NCBI RefSeq assembly: GCF_000981805.1
Contig: NZ_CP011132.1
Span: forward strand, 620,001-684,000
DNA: 64,000 nt
Reading direction: 5' to 3'
DNA from: Citrobacter amalonaticus Y19
GTDB lineage: Bacteria; Pseudomonadota; Gammaproteobacteria; Enterobacterales; Enterobacteriaceae
The notes under the pieces are model-generated. The model was given only the letters and a program-made list of their open reading frames with translations, searched no databases and had not been told where the DNA came from. The position numbers were made by a program, and so were the translations under genes. Positions 8,985 through 17,137 of this stretch are shown one piece after another (positions within the stretch are counted from its first letter, which is position 1; each line of letters opens with the position of its first letter).

Positions 8985-9157
8985 ACCGATAAATGGCAGT
9001 AAATTTTATACAAAACAAAGTGATATAAGCTTATGCCAAAAAATAACGCGATATTTATCACTTTTTGCCAAAGTTCGACTGGACAAAGTGAACCACAATT
9101 GGTGTACTGATACCCGACACAGCATTTGTGTCTATTTTTCATGTAAAGGTAATTTTG

Positions 9158-9367
9158 ATGTCTAAGATTAAAGGTAACGTTAAGTGGTTTAATGAGTCCA
9201 AAGGATTCGGTTTCATTACTCCGGAAGATGGCAGCAAAGATGTGTTTGTACACTTCTCTGCAATCCAGACCAATGGTTTTAAAACTCTGGCTGAAGGTCA
9301 GCGTGTAGAGTTCGAAATCACTAACGGTGCCAAAGGCCCTTCTGCTGCAAACGTAACTGCTCTGTAA
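9158..9367 (+). CDS. cspE: Cold-shock-family RNA chaperone CspE
   Basis: CspE is a constitutive cold-shock-domain protein that binds single-stranded RNA and DNA and acts as an RNA chaperone and transcription antiterminator. It has 69 residues, with RNP1 (KGFGFI) and RNP2 (VFVHF) intact. The ATG at 9158 follows AAAGGT; the ten extra codons upstream are leader sequence. It ends in a strong terminator before convergent crcB. Confidence 0.97.
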   Translation: MSKIKGNVKWFNESKGFGFITPEDGSKDVFVHFSAIQTNGFKTLAEGQRVEFEITNGAKGPSAANVTAL

Positions 9368-9390
9368 GCTTACGTCAGCAAGATTTCAAA

Positions 9391-9415
9391 ACCCGCTTAT
9401 TAGCGGGTTTTTTTT
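9391..9415 (+). terminator. Terminator of cspE
   Basis: ACCCGCT-TATT-AGCGGGT is a perfect 7-bp stem with a four-base loop followed by a run of nine T. It lies 23 bp after the cspE stop. Confidence 0.92.
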
Positions 9416-9420
9416 GGTCT

Positions 9421-9804
9421 CTAGTGCGCACTGGAGGCGGAAAACAGCCAGAACGCCAGCGCCGTCATCGCAAAGGATCCCAACAGGTTGACCAACACAT
9501 TCAGCATTGCCCAGCCCAGTCGTCCTTCCTGAAGCAGAAATACCACTTCCGCTGAAAAAGTAGAGAATGTCGTCAGGCCGCCGCAAAAGCCGGTTGTGAT
9601 CAGCACCTTCCACATGGGGTCGATGTTGGTCATGCGACTAAACCATGCCAGCCCCATACCAATGATGAACGCGCCAAGTAAATTTGCGGTCAGGGTTCCC
9701 ATTGGAATCGCCTGATGCATAGGGTTAAACCGCATACTGAGCATCCATCTCGCTACACTTCCTGTGCCACCGCCAATAAAAACCGCTAAAAGAAGTTGTA
9801 ACAC
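9421..9804 (-). CDS. crcB: Fluoride channel CrcB/FluC
   Basis: CrcB is a small dual-topology membrane channel that lets fluoride leave the cell. The 127-residue product has four hydrophobic helices and the family motifs GGGTGSVARW near the N terminus and GFCGGLTTFSTFSAE in the third helix, which carries the pore phenylalanine and sodium-site residues. No fluoride riboswitch was recognised upstream. Confidence 0.95.
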   Translation of the reverse strand: MLQLLLAVFIGGGTGSVARWMLSMRFNPMHQAIPMGTLTANLLGAFIIGMGLAWFSRMTNIDPMWKVLITTGFCGGLTTFSTFSAEVVFLLQEGRLGWAMLNVLVNLLGSFAMTALAFWLFSASSAH

Positions 9805-9895
9805 TGCATAATCCTGCTATTTGGTTGGTATATAAGATAAGTGTAACGCTGAATAATCATTGTTGGCGAGTCTGATAAACCTGACCGGAGGAGTT

Positions 9896-10684
9896 ATGTT
9901 CGTTGCTGCTGGGCAATTTGCCGTCAGCCCTGTGTGGGAAAAGAACGCGGATACCTGCGTCGCGCTCATGTCGCAGGCGGCGGAAAACGGCGTGTCGCTG
10001 CTGGTTCTGCCGGAGGCATTGCTGGCGCGAGACGATTCGGATCCCGACCTGTCAGTGAAATCCGCCCAGTATGTAGAGGGGGATTTCCTGAAACAGCTGC
10101 TGCGGGAAAGCGCATCGAATAGGATGACCACTATTCTCACGCTTCATGTTCCGTCGAGCCCGGGTCGTGCGACGAACACGCTGGTGGCACTGCGCGGGGG
10201 GAAAGTCGTGGCAAGCTATGCCAAGCTACATCTTTATGATGCATTCTCCATTCAGGAGTCCCGGAATGTTGACGCTGGCGACACCATTGCGCCACTGCTT
10301 GACGTTGAGGGGCTTAAAGTAGGGCTGATGACCTGCTACGACCTGCGCTTTCCCGAATTGTCGATGGCGCTTGCATTGCAGGGCGCGGAAGTCCTGGCGC
10401 TGCCTGCGGCCTGGGTCAGAGGGGCGTTGAAGGAACACCACTGGTCAACACTGTTGGCTGCCCGAGCGCTTGATACTACCTGCTATATGATTGCCGCAGG
10501 GGAGTGTGGCAACAAAAACATCGGTCAGAGTCGTATTATCGACCCCTTTGGCGTGACGATTGCGGCTGCGGCAGACGTCCCGGCGCTTGTTATGGCGGAG
10601 ATCTCCGCAGAGCGGATCCGCCAGGTGCGGGCACAATTACCGGTATTACGAAACCGCAGATTTGTGCCACCGCAATTATCATGA
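9896..10684 (+). CDS. ybeM: Deaminated glutathione amidase YbeM (nitrilase family)
   Basis: YbeM is a nitrilase-superfamily amidase that repairs deaminated glutathione, an unwanted transaminase product. The catalytic triad is complete: E40 (LVLPEALL), K110 (YAKLHLYDAF) and C147 (MTCYDLRFPE). The ATG at 9896 follows a strong ribosome site (GGAGGAG) and gives 262 residues. The frame is open 12 codons further upstream, but without similarity. The gene is interrupted in some E. coli K-12 lineages and is intact here. Confidence 0.93.
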   Translation: MFVAAGQFAVSPVWEKNADTCVALMSQAAENGVSLLVLPEALLARDDSDPDLSVKSAQYVEGDFLKQLLRESASNRMTTILTLHVPSSPGRATNTLVALRGGKVVASYAKLHLYDAFSIQESRNVDAGDTIAPLLDVEGLKVGLMTCYDLRFPELSMALALQGAEVLALPAAWVRGALKEHHWSTLLAARALDTTCYMIAAGECGNKNIGQSRIIDPFGVTIAAAADVPALVMAEISAERIRQVRAQLPVLRNRRFVPPQLS

Positions 10685-10813
10685 CGTTTTTTTAAACACT
10701 GCTTGATTCACCTTGTTACAGATTGCTATTGTGTGCGCGCGTCAAATGACCGTTAATATTCTCAGGTTACTAAGGGCGCGCTACGCCGCCTGTTTTAAGT
10801 GAAGAAGGTATCT

Positions 10814-11017
10814 ATGGGTGAGATTAGTATTACCAAACTGCTGGTGGTGGCTGCACTGGTCGTTCTGCTGTTTGGTACCAAGAAGTTACGTACACTGGGT
10901 GGAGACCTGGGCACGGCAATTAAGGGTTTCAAAAAAGCGATGAATGATGAAGATGCGGGCGCGAAAAAAGACGCAGACGACAGCATTCAGGCTGAGAAGC
11001 TCTCTCATAAAGAGTAA
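10814..11017 (+). CDS. tatE: Twin-arginine translocase subunit TatE
   Basis: TatE is a TatA paralogue of the Tat pathway, which exports folded proteins across the inner membrane. The 67-residue product has an N-terminal helix (about 3-21), the hinge motif FGTKKLR and an amphipathic helix LGGDLGTAIKGFKKAM. The ATG at 10814 follows GAAGAAGG. A GTG five codons upstream overlaps that ribosome site and was rejected. Confidence 0.96.
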   Translation: MGEISITKLLVVAALVVLLFGTKKLRTLGGDLGTAIKGFKKAMNDEDAGAKKDADDSIQAEKLSHKE

Positions 11018-11060
11018 TGTCCGGAGCTAAACGTTCATCCGTCTTACTCTGACGTGAAAA

Positions 11061-11084
11061 AACCCGCGATTAAGCGGGTTTTTT
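11061..11084. terminator. Terminator between tatE and lipA
   Basis: AACCCGC-GATTAA-GCGGGTT forms a 7-bp stem with six T on the plus-strand side and six A before it. It can therefore stop transcription of tatE and, from the other side, of convergent lipA. Confidence 0.88.
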
Positions 11085-11114
11085 ATAGGCGAAATGTAAG
11101 TATTTATTTCTAAA

Positions 11115-12080
11115 TTACTTCACTTCCATCCCTTTCGCCTGCAGGTCAGCGTGGTAAGACGAACGGACGAACGGTCCGCAGGCAGCATGGGTAAAGCCCA
11201 TCGCCATCGCTTCCGCTTTCATCTCTTCAAATTCGTCCGGGCTGACATAGCGTTGAACCGGCAGGTGGTGACGACTCGGTTGCAGATACTGGCCCAGCGT
11301 CAACATGGTCACGCCGTGACGACGTAAATCACGCATGACGTCAATGATTTCCGCATTCGTCTCACCGAGACCAACCATCAGACCGGATTTGGTCGGGATC
11401 TCCGGATGCGCTTCTTTAAAGCGTTCCAGTAATTTGAGTGACCAGTTATAGTCTGCGCCCGGGCGAACCTGACGATAAATGCGCGGTACGTTTTCAAGGT
11501 TATGGTTGAAAACGTCTGGCGGAGTGGCGGTCAGAATCTCCAGGGCACGATCCATACGGCCACGGAAGTCGGGCACCAGCGTTTCAATCTTAATCGTAGG
11601 GCTTTTCTCACGAATAGCGGTAATGCAATCGGCAAAGTGCTGAGCGCCGCCGTCACGCAGGTCATCACGGTCAACAGAGGTGATCACCACATAGCGCAGA
11701 GCCATATCGGCAATCGTTTGTGCCAGCTTAACCGGTTCGTTAGCGTCCGGCGCGACAGGGCGACCGTGGGCCACATCGCAGAACGGGCAACGACGGGTAC
11801 AAATGGCGCCGAGGATCATAAACGTGGCGGTACCGTGGTTGAAACACTCCGCCAGGTTCGGGCAAGAGGCTTCTTCACAAACAGAATGCAGGCCATTCTT
11901 ACGCATTGCCGCTTTGATACCCTGGATACGAGTGGAGTCCGCTGGAAGCTTAATTTTCATCCATTCCGGCTTGCGCAGCAGGGCTTCGCGCTCTGTAGCC
12001 ACATTTTTGACCGGGATAAGGGCCATCTTATCGGCATCGCGGTATTTAACACCGCGTTCCATCACAATGGGTTTACTCAT
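11115..12080 (-). CDS. lipA: Lipoyl synthase LipA
   Basis: LipA is a radical-SAM enzyme that inserts two sulfurs into octanoyl groups on lipoyl domains. The 321-residue protein has the radical-SAM motif CTRRCPFC (C94, C98, C101). The auxiliary cluster that donates sulfur is held by C68, C73 and C79 (CEEASCPNLAEC). The start at 12080 (MSKPIVMERG) matches E. coli; three extra codons upstream were rejected. lipB lies 1.4 kb away on the same strand and supplies the octanoyl substrate. Confidence 0.97.
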   Translation of the reverse strand: MSKPIVMERGVKYRDADKMALIPVKNVATEREALLRKPEWMKIKLPADSTRIQGIKAAMRKNGLHSVCEEASCPNLAECFNHGTATFMILGAICTRRCPFCDVAHGRPVAPDANEPVKLAQTIADMALRYVVITSVDRDDLRDGGAQHFADCITAIREKSPTIKIETLVPDFRGRMDRALEILTATPPDVFNHNLENVPRIYRQVRPGADYNWSLKLLERFKEAHPEIPTKSGLMVGLGETNAEIIDVMRDLRRHGVTMLTLGQYLQPSRHHLPVQRYVSPDEFEEMKAEAMAMGFTHAACGPFVRSSYHADLQAKGMEVK

Positions 12081-12288
12081 AGCGTGCATGTTCCAGTTGC
12101 GAATAACGAAGGAAAGCGTTTCAATTCAAGGGAATGTTGTATTTATCAACTATTTTTGAATTAACAACACGCAGTATACCATTGAAACGGGCCTTAAAGC
12201 AGCCTGAGTGGCCGGCAAAATGTAAAATAGTTGTTGTTTTGTGCCATTTGTTCGGCATCAATTTTGACCAGGTCGCAACATTTCTTTC

Positions 12289-13242
12289 TCAGAAGGCGTC
12301 GCGGATCACCGTGATGACGTTCTCCAGCACCGGATCGCGTAAGCTCAGCTTGTTGTAATGCAGTGAGAAGTCGATTTTCTCATGGTTCAGGGATGGATGA
12401 GGGATCCGCTGAAGCGGCCAGCAGTGGTTAAACAACGTGAAGAAGCGTGCAGGCATAATACCCACCAGATCACTGTGCGCGATGAGCGACGCCAGCGTGA
12501 AAATGTTGTAACTGCTAAAGCTGATTTGCCTGTCAGGAAACAGTTCCTGGATACGCTGGCGCAGGAGCGTAAAGCTTTGCCCTTCAATCATCAACAGACT
12601 ATGTTCTGCGCCATTAAGGGCCTCTGGGGCCGGGGAGCGCGTCAGGGAAGGGTGGTTCTGACGACAGACCAGTTCGATTTTGTCAGAAAACAGAACATGA
12701 TTCTCAACCGCACGGTTGCTGTAGATGTGGTTGTCGATAATCAAATCGCTCTGAAACTGGCTGAGCTGCGTCTCGGCGTCATGGACGGGGATATTACGCA
12801 GATGCAGTTGCGGATGGCGCGTCTTGATGGCGTGATAAATAGTTGGCATCACCAGTGCGCCGATAGACGGCGTGGTCCCGATGGTAATCGTGCGTTGTTT
12901 ATCGTAGCTGCCGGTGAGATCTAACGCGCCGAGAATGGACTCCAGCCCCTGGCTAATATACTCGTGCAGATGGGTGGCGTAGGTGGTGGGGGTTACACCC
13001 TGGCCTTTTCGGATAAACAGTGGATCGGGAAATATCGTGCGCAATTTTTGAATGGACTGGCTGATCGCTGAGGGAGTCAGATTAAGAATTTTCGCGGCAT
13101 TGACGATCCCTTTATGGACATAAACAGCTTCGAAAATAGTCAGCAGGTTCAGGTCAATATTTCTTAGCGTTCTGAAAATTTGCGGTTTATCTTCGGGTCG
13201 ATGTTCGTAGAAATGTCCTTTCGGCTTACTATTCTCACTCAC
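12289..13242 (-). CDS. ybeF: LysR-type regulator YbeF
   Basis: This is a 317-residue LysR-family transcription regulator. The N-terminal winged helix (about 25-90) contains NLLTIFEAVYVHKGIVNAAK and LTPSAISQSIQKLRTIF, and an effector-binding domain follows. Its target and ligand are unknown to me. It lies between lipA and lipB as in E. coli. A perfect 10-bp inverted repeat sits 33-83 bp upstream and could be its own operator. Confidence 0.9.
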   Translation of the reverse strand: MSENSKPKGHFYEHRPEDKPQIFRTLRNIDLNLLTIFEAVYVHKGIVNAAKILNLTPSAISQSIQKLRTIFPDPLFIRKGQGVTPTTYATHLHEYISQGLESILGALDLTGSYDKQRTITIGTTPSIGALVMPTIYHAIKTRHPQLHLRNIPVHDAETQLSQFQSDLIIDNHIYSNRAVENHVLFSDKIELVCRQNHPSLTRSPAPEALNGAEHSLLMIEGQSFTLLRQRIQELFPDRQISFSSYNIFTLASLIAHSDLVGIMPARFFTLFNHCWPLQRIPHPSLNHEKIDFSLHYNKLSLRDPVLENVITVIRDAF

Positions 13243-13542
13243 GTTCTAACTCCAATTTAATTCACATTATAAATAATAGTGGTGTTTTGTATTTGTTGTA
13301 CGCATGCGTTTTTTTCACCACTATTGTTCATCTCGCGGTATCGATAACCATTTTATGGCGACTGATTGAAGGTTTAACGTTTGTATAAGGAAAAATCCTG
13401 CGTCGTTTTTTATGACGGAGTAAAGGCGTTAAAAATTCAAGCTAAGATGAAAAGAAAATATAGAAACCCGGAGGCATTGTAAAGCATTTGAGCGGGAAGG
13501 CGGTAATGGCCCGCGAATTTTTGGGCCATTGCATTCAATAAG
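13243..13542. other. ybeF-lipB intergenic region
   Basis: These 300 bp hold the presumed ybeF promoter and a perfect inverted repeat (annotated separately). No coding frame, RNA gene or clear terminator was recognised elsewhere in it. Confidence 0.5.
13275..13325. promoter_or_regulatory. Inverted repeat upstream of ybeF
   Basis: AATAGTGGTG (13275-13284) and CACCACTATT (13316-13325) are perfect 10-bp arms separated by 31 bp. The spacer contains a second palindrome, ACGCATGCGT (13300-13309). The whole lies just upstream of the LysR gene ybeF. An operator for YbeF is the simplest reading but is inference. Confidence 0.5.
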
Positions 13543-14184
13543 TTAAGCAGGGATATATTCGTAAGGGGGATTATTTAGCAGCGCTAAAATATTCGCTAAT
13601 AATCGTGGTTGGATATTATCTGTCGTGACCTCGTTATCCCATTGCGATATTTTTGCCATTTCCATACCGGCATAGCCGCATGGATTAATTCGCAGGAAAG
13701 GTGAAAGATCCATATTAACGTTTAATGCCAGTCCGTGGAATGAACAACCACGACGAATACGCAAGCCAAGGGAACATATTTTCTTTTCACCGACATAAAC
13801 GCCAGGAGCATCCGCACGCGGGTGGGCGTCAATATCCAGCTCCGCCAGGGTATTCACAACGGTCTGTTCCAGCAGCGTCACCAGTTCCCGCACGCCCAGT
13901 TTACGCCGCTTCAGGTTCAGCAGAACATACATGATCTGCTGGCCCGGTCCGTGGTAAGTCACCTGCCCGCCGCGATCGCTTTGAATGACCGGGATATCCC
14001 CTGGCATTAAAACATGTTCCGCTTTCCCTGCCTGACCCTGGGTAAAAACAGGGTAGTGCTCCACCAGCCAGATTTCATCAGCGGTGTGTTCATCGCGGGT
14101 GTTGGTAAAGTCGTGCATGGCCTGGGAGACGGGTTCGTAGGGTTGAAGACCGAGCTGGCGGACCAGTATTTTATCCTGAGACAA
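13543..14184 (-). CDS. lipB: Octanoyltransferase LipB
   Basis: LipB moves octanoate from acyl carrier protein to lipoyl domains, the first step of lipoate synthesis. The product is 213 residues from a TTG start at 14184 (SQDKILVRQLG), preceded by GGAG eight bases upstream. E. coli lipB is also read from TTG. An in-frame ATG nine codons earlier lies before that ribosome site. Catalytic motifs GQQIMYVLLN, GEKKICSLG (lysine) and INPCGYAG (cysteine) are present. It follows ybeD with a GC-rich palindrome between them. Confidence 0.94.
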   Translation of the reverse strand: MSQDKILVRQLGLQPYEPVSQAMHDFTNTRDEHTADEIWLVEHYPVFTQGQAGKAEHVLMPGDIPVIQSDRGGQVTYHGPGQQIMYVLLNLKRRKLGVRELVTLLEQTVVNTLAELDIDAHPRADAPGVYVGEKKICSLGLRIRRGCSFHGLALNVNMDLSPFLRINPCGYAGMEMAKISQWDNEVTTDNIQPRLLANILALLNNPPYEYIPA

Positions 14185-14286
14185 AACAGCATCTCCGTAG
14201 AGAAGTAACAAATGGGGGAGAGAAGTATATCACAGCGAAGAGGAGGTGAGGTGGGCACCCGAACAAGGTCGGGGCCCGGACCTGTA

Positions 14287-14550
14287 TTACAGAACCATAC
14301 GGACGATTTCGATGTTACCGAGCTCTTCGTACAGGGTTTCAACCTGCTCAATATGGGTCGCGTTGATGGTAATCGAAACCGAGTGGTAATTGCCTTTGCT
14401 GCTGGGTTTTACCGTCGGGGAGTAATCACCTGGCGCATGGCGCTGTACCACTTCAACCACCTGTTCAACCAGCTCAGGTAACGCCTGCCCCATGACTTTG
14501 TAAGTAAAAGGAGTAGGGAATTCAAGCAGTTCGTTAAGTTTGGTTTTCAT
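14287..14550 (-). CDS. ybeD: Conserved DUF493 protein YbeD
   Basis: This small 87-residue cytoplasmic protein of the DUF493 family has an ACT-like fold known from the E. coli structure. Its function is not established. It carries the family segment GNYHSVSITI. It lies between dacA and lipB, and its conserved neighbourhood with lipB hints at a link to lipoate metabolism. It begins MKTKLNELLEFPTPF, as in E. coli. Confidence 0.93.
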   Translation of the reverse strand: MKTKLNELLEFPTPFTYKVMGQALPELVEQVVEVVQRHAPGDYSPTVKPSSKGNYHSVSITINATHIEQVETLYEELGNIEIVRMVL

Positions 14551-14580
14551 GTCAGCTCCGGCGTAACGTAAATAAATAAC

Positions 14581-14604
14581 AACTCCCGCCAGAGGGCGGG
14601 AGTT
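14581..14604 (-). terminator. Terminator of dacA
   Basis: AACTCCCGCC-AGAG-GGCGGGAGTT is a perfect 10-bp stem between dacA and ybeD. On the minus strand it is followed by T-rich sequence (GTTATTTATTT), so it should end the dacA transcript. Confidence 0.8.
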
Positions 14605-14657
14605 TTACTGATGCTTAGTATATGGGGATGGAAATCACACTTTCAAGTGTTCAATTT

Positions 14658-15869
14658 TTAACCAAACCAGTGATGGAACATTAACTTAATGTAATCAATG
14701 ATTTTGCTGAAGAAGTTACCTTCGGGGATTTCCTGCAGTACGACAAGAGGACGCTGCTCAATGGTTTTACCGTCAAGCTGGAAGTTGATGGTACCGACCA
14801 CCTGGTTTTTCTGCAACGGGGCATGCAGCTCCGTGCTGTTCAGCACATAGCTGGCCTTCAGATCCTTCATACGGCCACGCGGAATGGTCAGATACACATC
14901 TTTATCGACCCCTAAAGAGGCGCGATCGGTATCACCAAACCAGGACGGTTCAGACGCGAACTCTTTCCCTGCTTTCAGCGGATTCACCGTTTCGAAGAAA
15001 CGGAAGCCCCAGGTCAGCAGTTTTTTGCTTTCTGTTTCACGCCCTTTGTAGGTACGTCCGCCCATGACCGCTGAGATCAAACGCATCTGACCTTCAGTCG
15101 CCGAGGCAACAAGGTTGTAGCCTGCTTTGTCAGTATGACCCGTCTTGATACCATCCACCTTCAGGCTGTTGTCCCACAGCAGACCGTTACGGTTCATCTG
15201 ACGGATGCCGTTAAAGGTGAACTCTTTTTCTTTGTAGACGGAGTATTCGTTAGGAACATCGCGGATCAGTGCCTGACCAATCAGTGCCATATCACGGGCA
15301 GAGCTGTACTGACCGTCGGCATCCAGACCGTGAACCGTCTGGAAGTGGGTATTTTTCAGACCTAACGCGTTCACGTAGCTGTTCATCAGTCCGACAAATG
15401 CATCCTGGCTGCCGGCTGCAAAGTCAGCCATCGCGACGCAGGCATCGTTACCGGACTGCAGGTTAATCCCACGAATCAGTTGTGACACCGGAACCTGCAT
15501 GCCCGGCTTCAGGAACATCAGCGATGAGCCTTTAAAGACCGGATTACCCGTGGCCCAGGCGTCATTACCGATAGTGACCAAATCTGTTTCTTTAAACTTA
15601 CCCGCTTTCATTGCCTGACCGATAACGTAACTGGTCATCATTTTGGTCAGACTGGCCGGGTCACGACGCGTATCGGCGTTTTGTTCCGCCAGCACTTTAC
15701 CGGAGTTATAGTCAATGAGGATGTAGGACTCCGCGTCGATCTGCGGAACACCCGGGATCATGGTTTTGATATTCAGGTCATCGGCATGCGCGCCTGAAAT
15801 AGCGGCTGTACAAAGAGCCGTGGTGAGCGCCATGCGCTGCAGGAAACGAGCGGAAAAAGTGGTCTTCAT
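14658..15869 (-). CDS. dacA: D-alanyl-D-alanine carboxypeptidase PBP5
   Basis: PBP5 removes the terminal D-alanine from peptidoglycan side chains in the periplasm and helps keep cell diameter uniform. The 403-residue precursor has a signal peptide (1-29, cleaved after AHA) and the three penicillin-binding motifs SLTK (S73), SGN (about 139) and KTG (about 242). A beta-rich domain II and a C-terminal amphipathic membrane anchor (KIIDYIKLMFHHWFG) follow. It is the last gene of the mrdA-mrdB-rlpA-dacA cell-wall cluster. Confidence 0.97.
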   Translation of the reverse strand: MKTTFSARFLQRMALTTALCTAAISGAHADDLNIKTMIPGVPQIDAESYILIDYNSGKVLAEQNADTRRDPASLTKMMTSYVIGQAMKAGKFKETDLVTIGNDAWATGNPVFKGSSLMFLKPGMQVPVSQLIRGINLQSGNDACVAMADFAAGSQDAFVGLMNSYVNALGLKNTHFQTVHGLDADGQYSSARDMALIGQALIRDVPNEYSVYKEKEFTFNGIRQMNRNGLLWDNSLKVDGIKTGHTDKAGYNLVASATEGQMRLISAVMGGRTYKGRETESKKLLTWGFRFFETVNPLKAGKEFASEPSWFGDTDRASLGVDKDVYLTIPRGRMKDLKASYVLNSTELHAPLQKNQVVGTINFQLDGKTIEQRPLVVLQEIPEGNFFSKIIDYIKLMFHHWFG

Positions 15870-16017
15870 GGTCTGAACTACGACGTCCGTGATGGAATTA
15901 AAAAAAGTGCCCTACTATAGCAAATGCAATACCGGCAGGCATCTGACTTTCCGCACGACTTTGTTAACGTAGTTAACGTCATTTACAGAAACTGACACTT
16001 CAGATGCCTTTGTTACG

Positions 16018-17127
16018 TTACTGCGCGCCGGTAATGAAGGACTGTAACTGGGCTTCAGATTGTAAACGCTGCTGTAGCGCGCTGGCCTGTGCTTTGCTGG
16101 CGAACGGTCCGAGCTGAATACGCCACACGGCGCCATTCTGCGTGACACGTCCCGGTACGCCAAACTGCTGGCCTAAGCGCTGTTGATATTGCTGGGCACG
16201 GCCCTGATCGCTTACCGCACCCACCTGGACGACATAACTGCCGCTGGCGGACGCGGCGGTAGGCGCAGCGGCGGGAGTTGCTGTCGGCGCACTGACTGGC
16301 GCGCTAACAGGAGCCGCAGCCGTGGGCTGTGGTACTGGCGTCGGTTCACTGCCTTCCAGTACGCCTGCGGCCAGGGTGGTTGGTGCGCCGAGGAAGCCGC
16401 TGCTCTGAACGGGCGCGCCAGCGTTATCTTCACTTTGCAGTGTGGAATTGCTGATGGCGCGAACGTCACCCTGTGGCTGCATTGTTTCCGGTGCGGAGGA
16501 GGCGCTGCCCATACCACCGCTCAGATCTGGACGTGAGGGCAGGGCATAGGTCTGTTTGGCCACGGTGGTACAGGCCATACCCGGACCGGACAGCGAACCA
16601 TCCTGCGCGACAATAATCGGATCGATGCGCACTTTGGTGTTATTAGACGTGTTCAGACGGTCGGCCGCGGCACGTGACAGTGAAATCACGCGATCGTTGC
16701 CGTAGGGGCCACGATCGTTAATGCGCACCACGATCATCCGCCCATTGGCGAGGTTGGTGACTCGCGCATAGCTCGGTATCGGTAATGTCGGATGCGCTGC
16801 GGTGAGCTGCATCGGATCGAACGCTTCGCCAGAGGCGGTCAGATTGCTGCCGGGTTCGGCATCGTAGATCGCCGCGAATCCAGCCTGACTAAAACGCGAG
16901 GCGTCCTGCACAATCTTATAGCTCTTACCGTCCCGCTGATAATCCTGATTAGCGGTCGGGTTGAGCGGTTCAAATTGCGGATCGGCCCCGCTGATTTCAA
17001 CAACGGGTCCATTACATACCGCTGGCTGTGGCGCGACGGTATTCTGTTGCTGACCATCATCACTCGTACATGCCGCGAGCAACATAATTCCTGCTGCGAC
17101 GAAGACTCCAGGCAACTGCTTACGCAT
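16018..17127 (-). CDS. rlpA: Septal-ring lipoprotein RlpA
   Basis: RlpA is an outer-membrane lipoprotein of the division ring. The 369-residue precursor has a lipobox (LLAAC, C20), a double-psi beta-barrel domain around 85-175 (GRMIVVRINDRGPYG), a low-complexity Ala/Pro/Thr linker and a C-terminal SPOR domain (SYVVQVGAVSD onward) that binds denuded septal glycan. The start at 17127 gives a clean lipoprotein signal; 20 further upstream codons were rejected. It follows mrdB by 10 bp. Confidence 0.95.
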   Translation of the reverse strand: MRKQLPGVFVAAGIMLLAACTSDDGQQQNTVAPQPAVCNGPVVEISGADPQFEPLNPTANQDYQRDGKSYKIVQDASRFSQAGFAAIYDAEPGSNLTASGEAFDPMQLTAAHPTLPIPSYARVTNLANGRMIVVRINDRGPYGNDRVISLSRAAADRLNTSNNTKVRIDPIIVAQDGSLSGPGMACTTVAKQTYALPSRPDLSGGMGSASSAPETMQPQGDVRAISNSTLQSEDNAGAPVQSSGFLGAPTTLAAGVLEGSEPTPVPQPTAAAPVSAPVSAPTATPAAAPTAASASGSYVVQVGAVSDQGRAQQYQQRLGQQFGVPGRVTQNGAVWRIQLGPFASKAQASALQQRLQSEAQLQSFITGAQ

Positions 17128-17137
17128 TGCGCACCCC

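Noticed and set aside
9805..9895. Possible fluoride riboswitch between crcB and ybeM
   Set aside because: A TGATAAAC string caught the eye, but the strand, order and conserved pairs of the crcB motif are not there.
12118..12188. Inverted repeat GTTTCAAT...ATTGAAAC upstream of lipA
   Set aside because: Arms of eight bases, 55 bp apart in AT-rich sequence, can occur by chance; nothing ties them to a known regulator.
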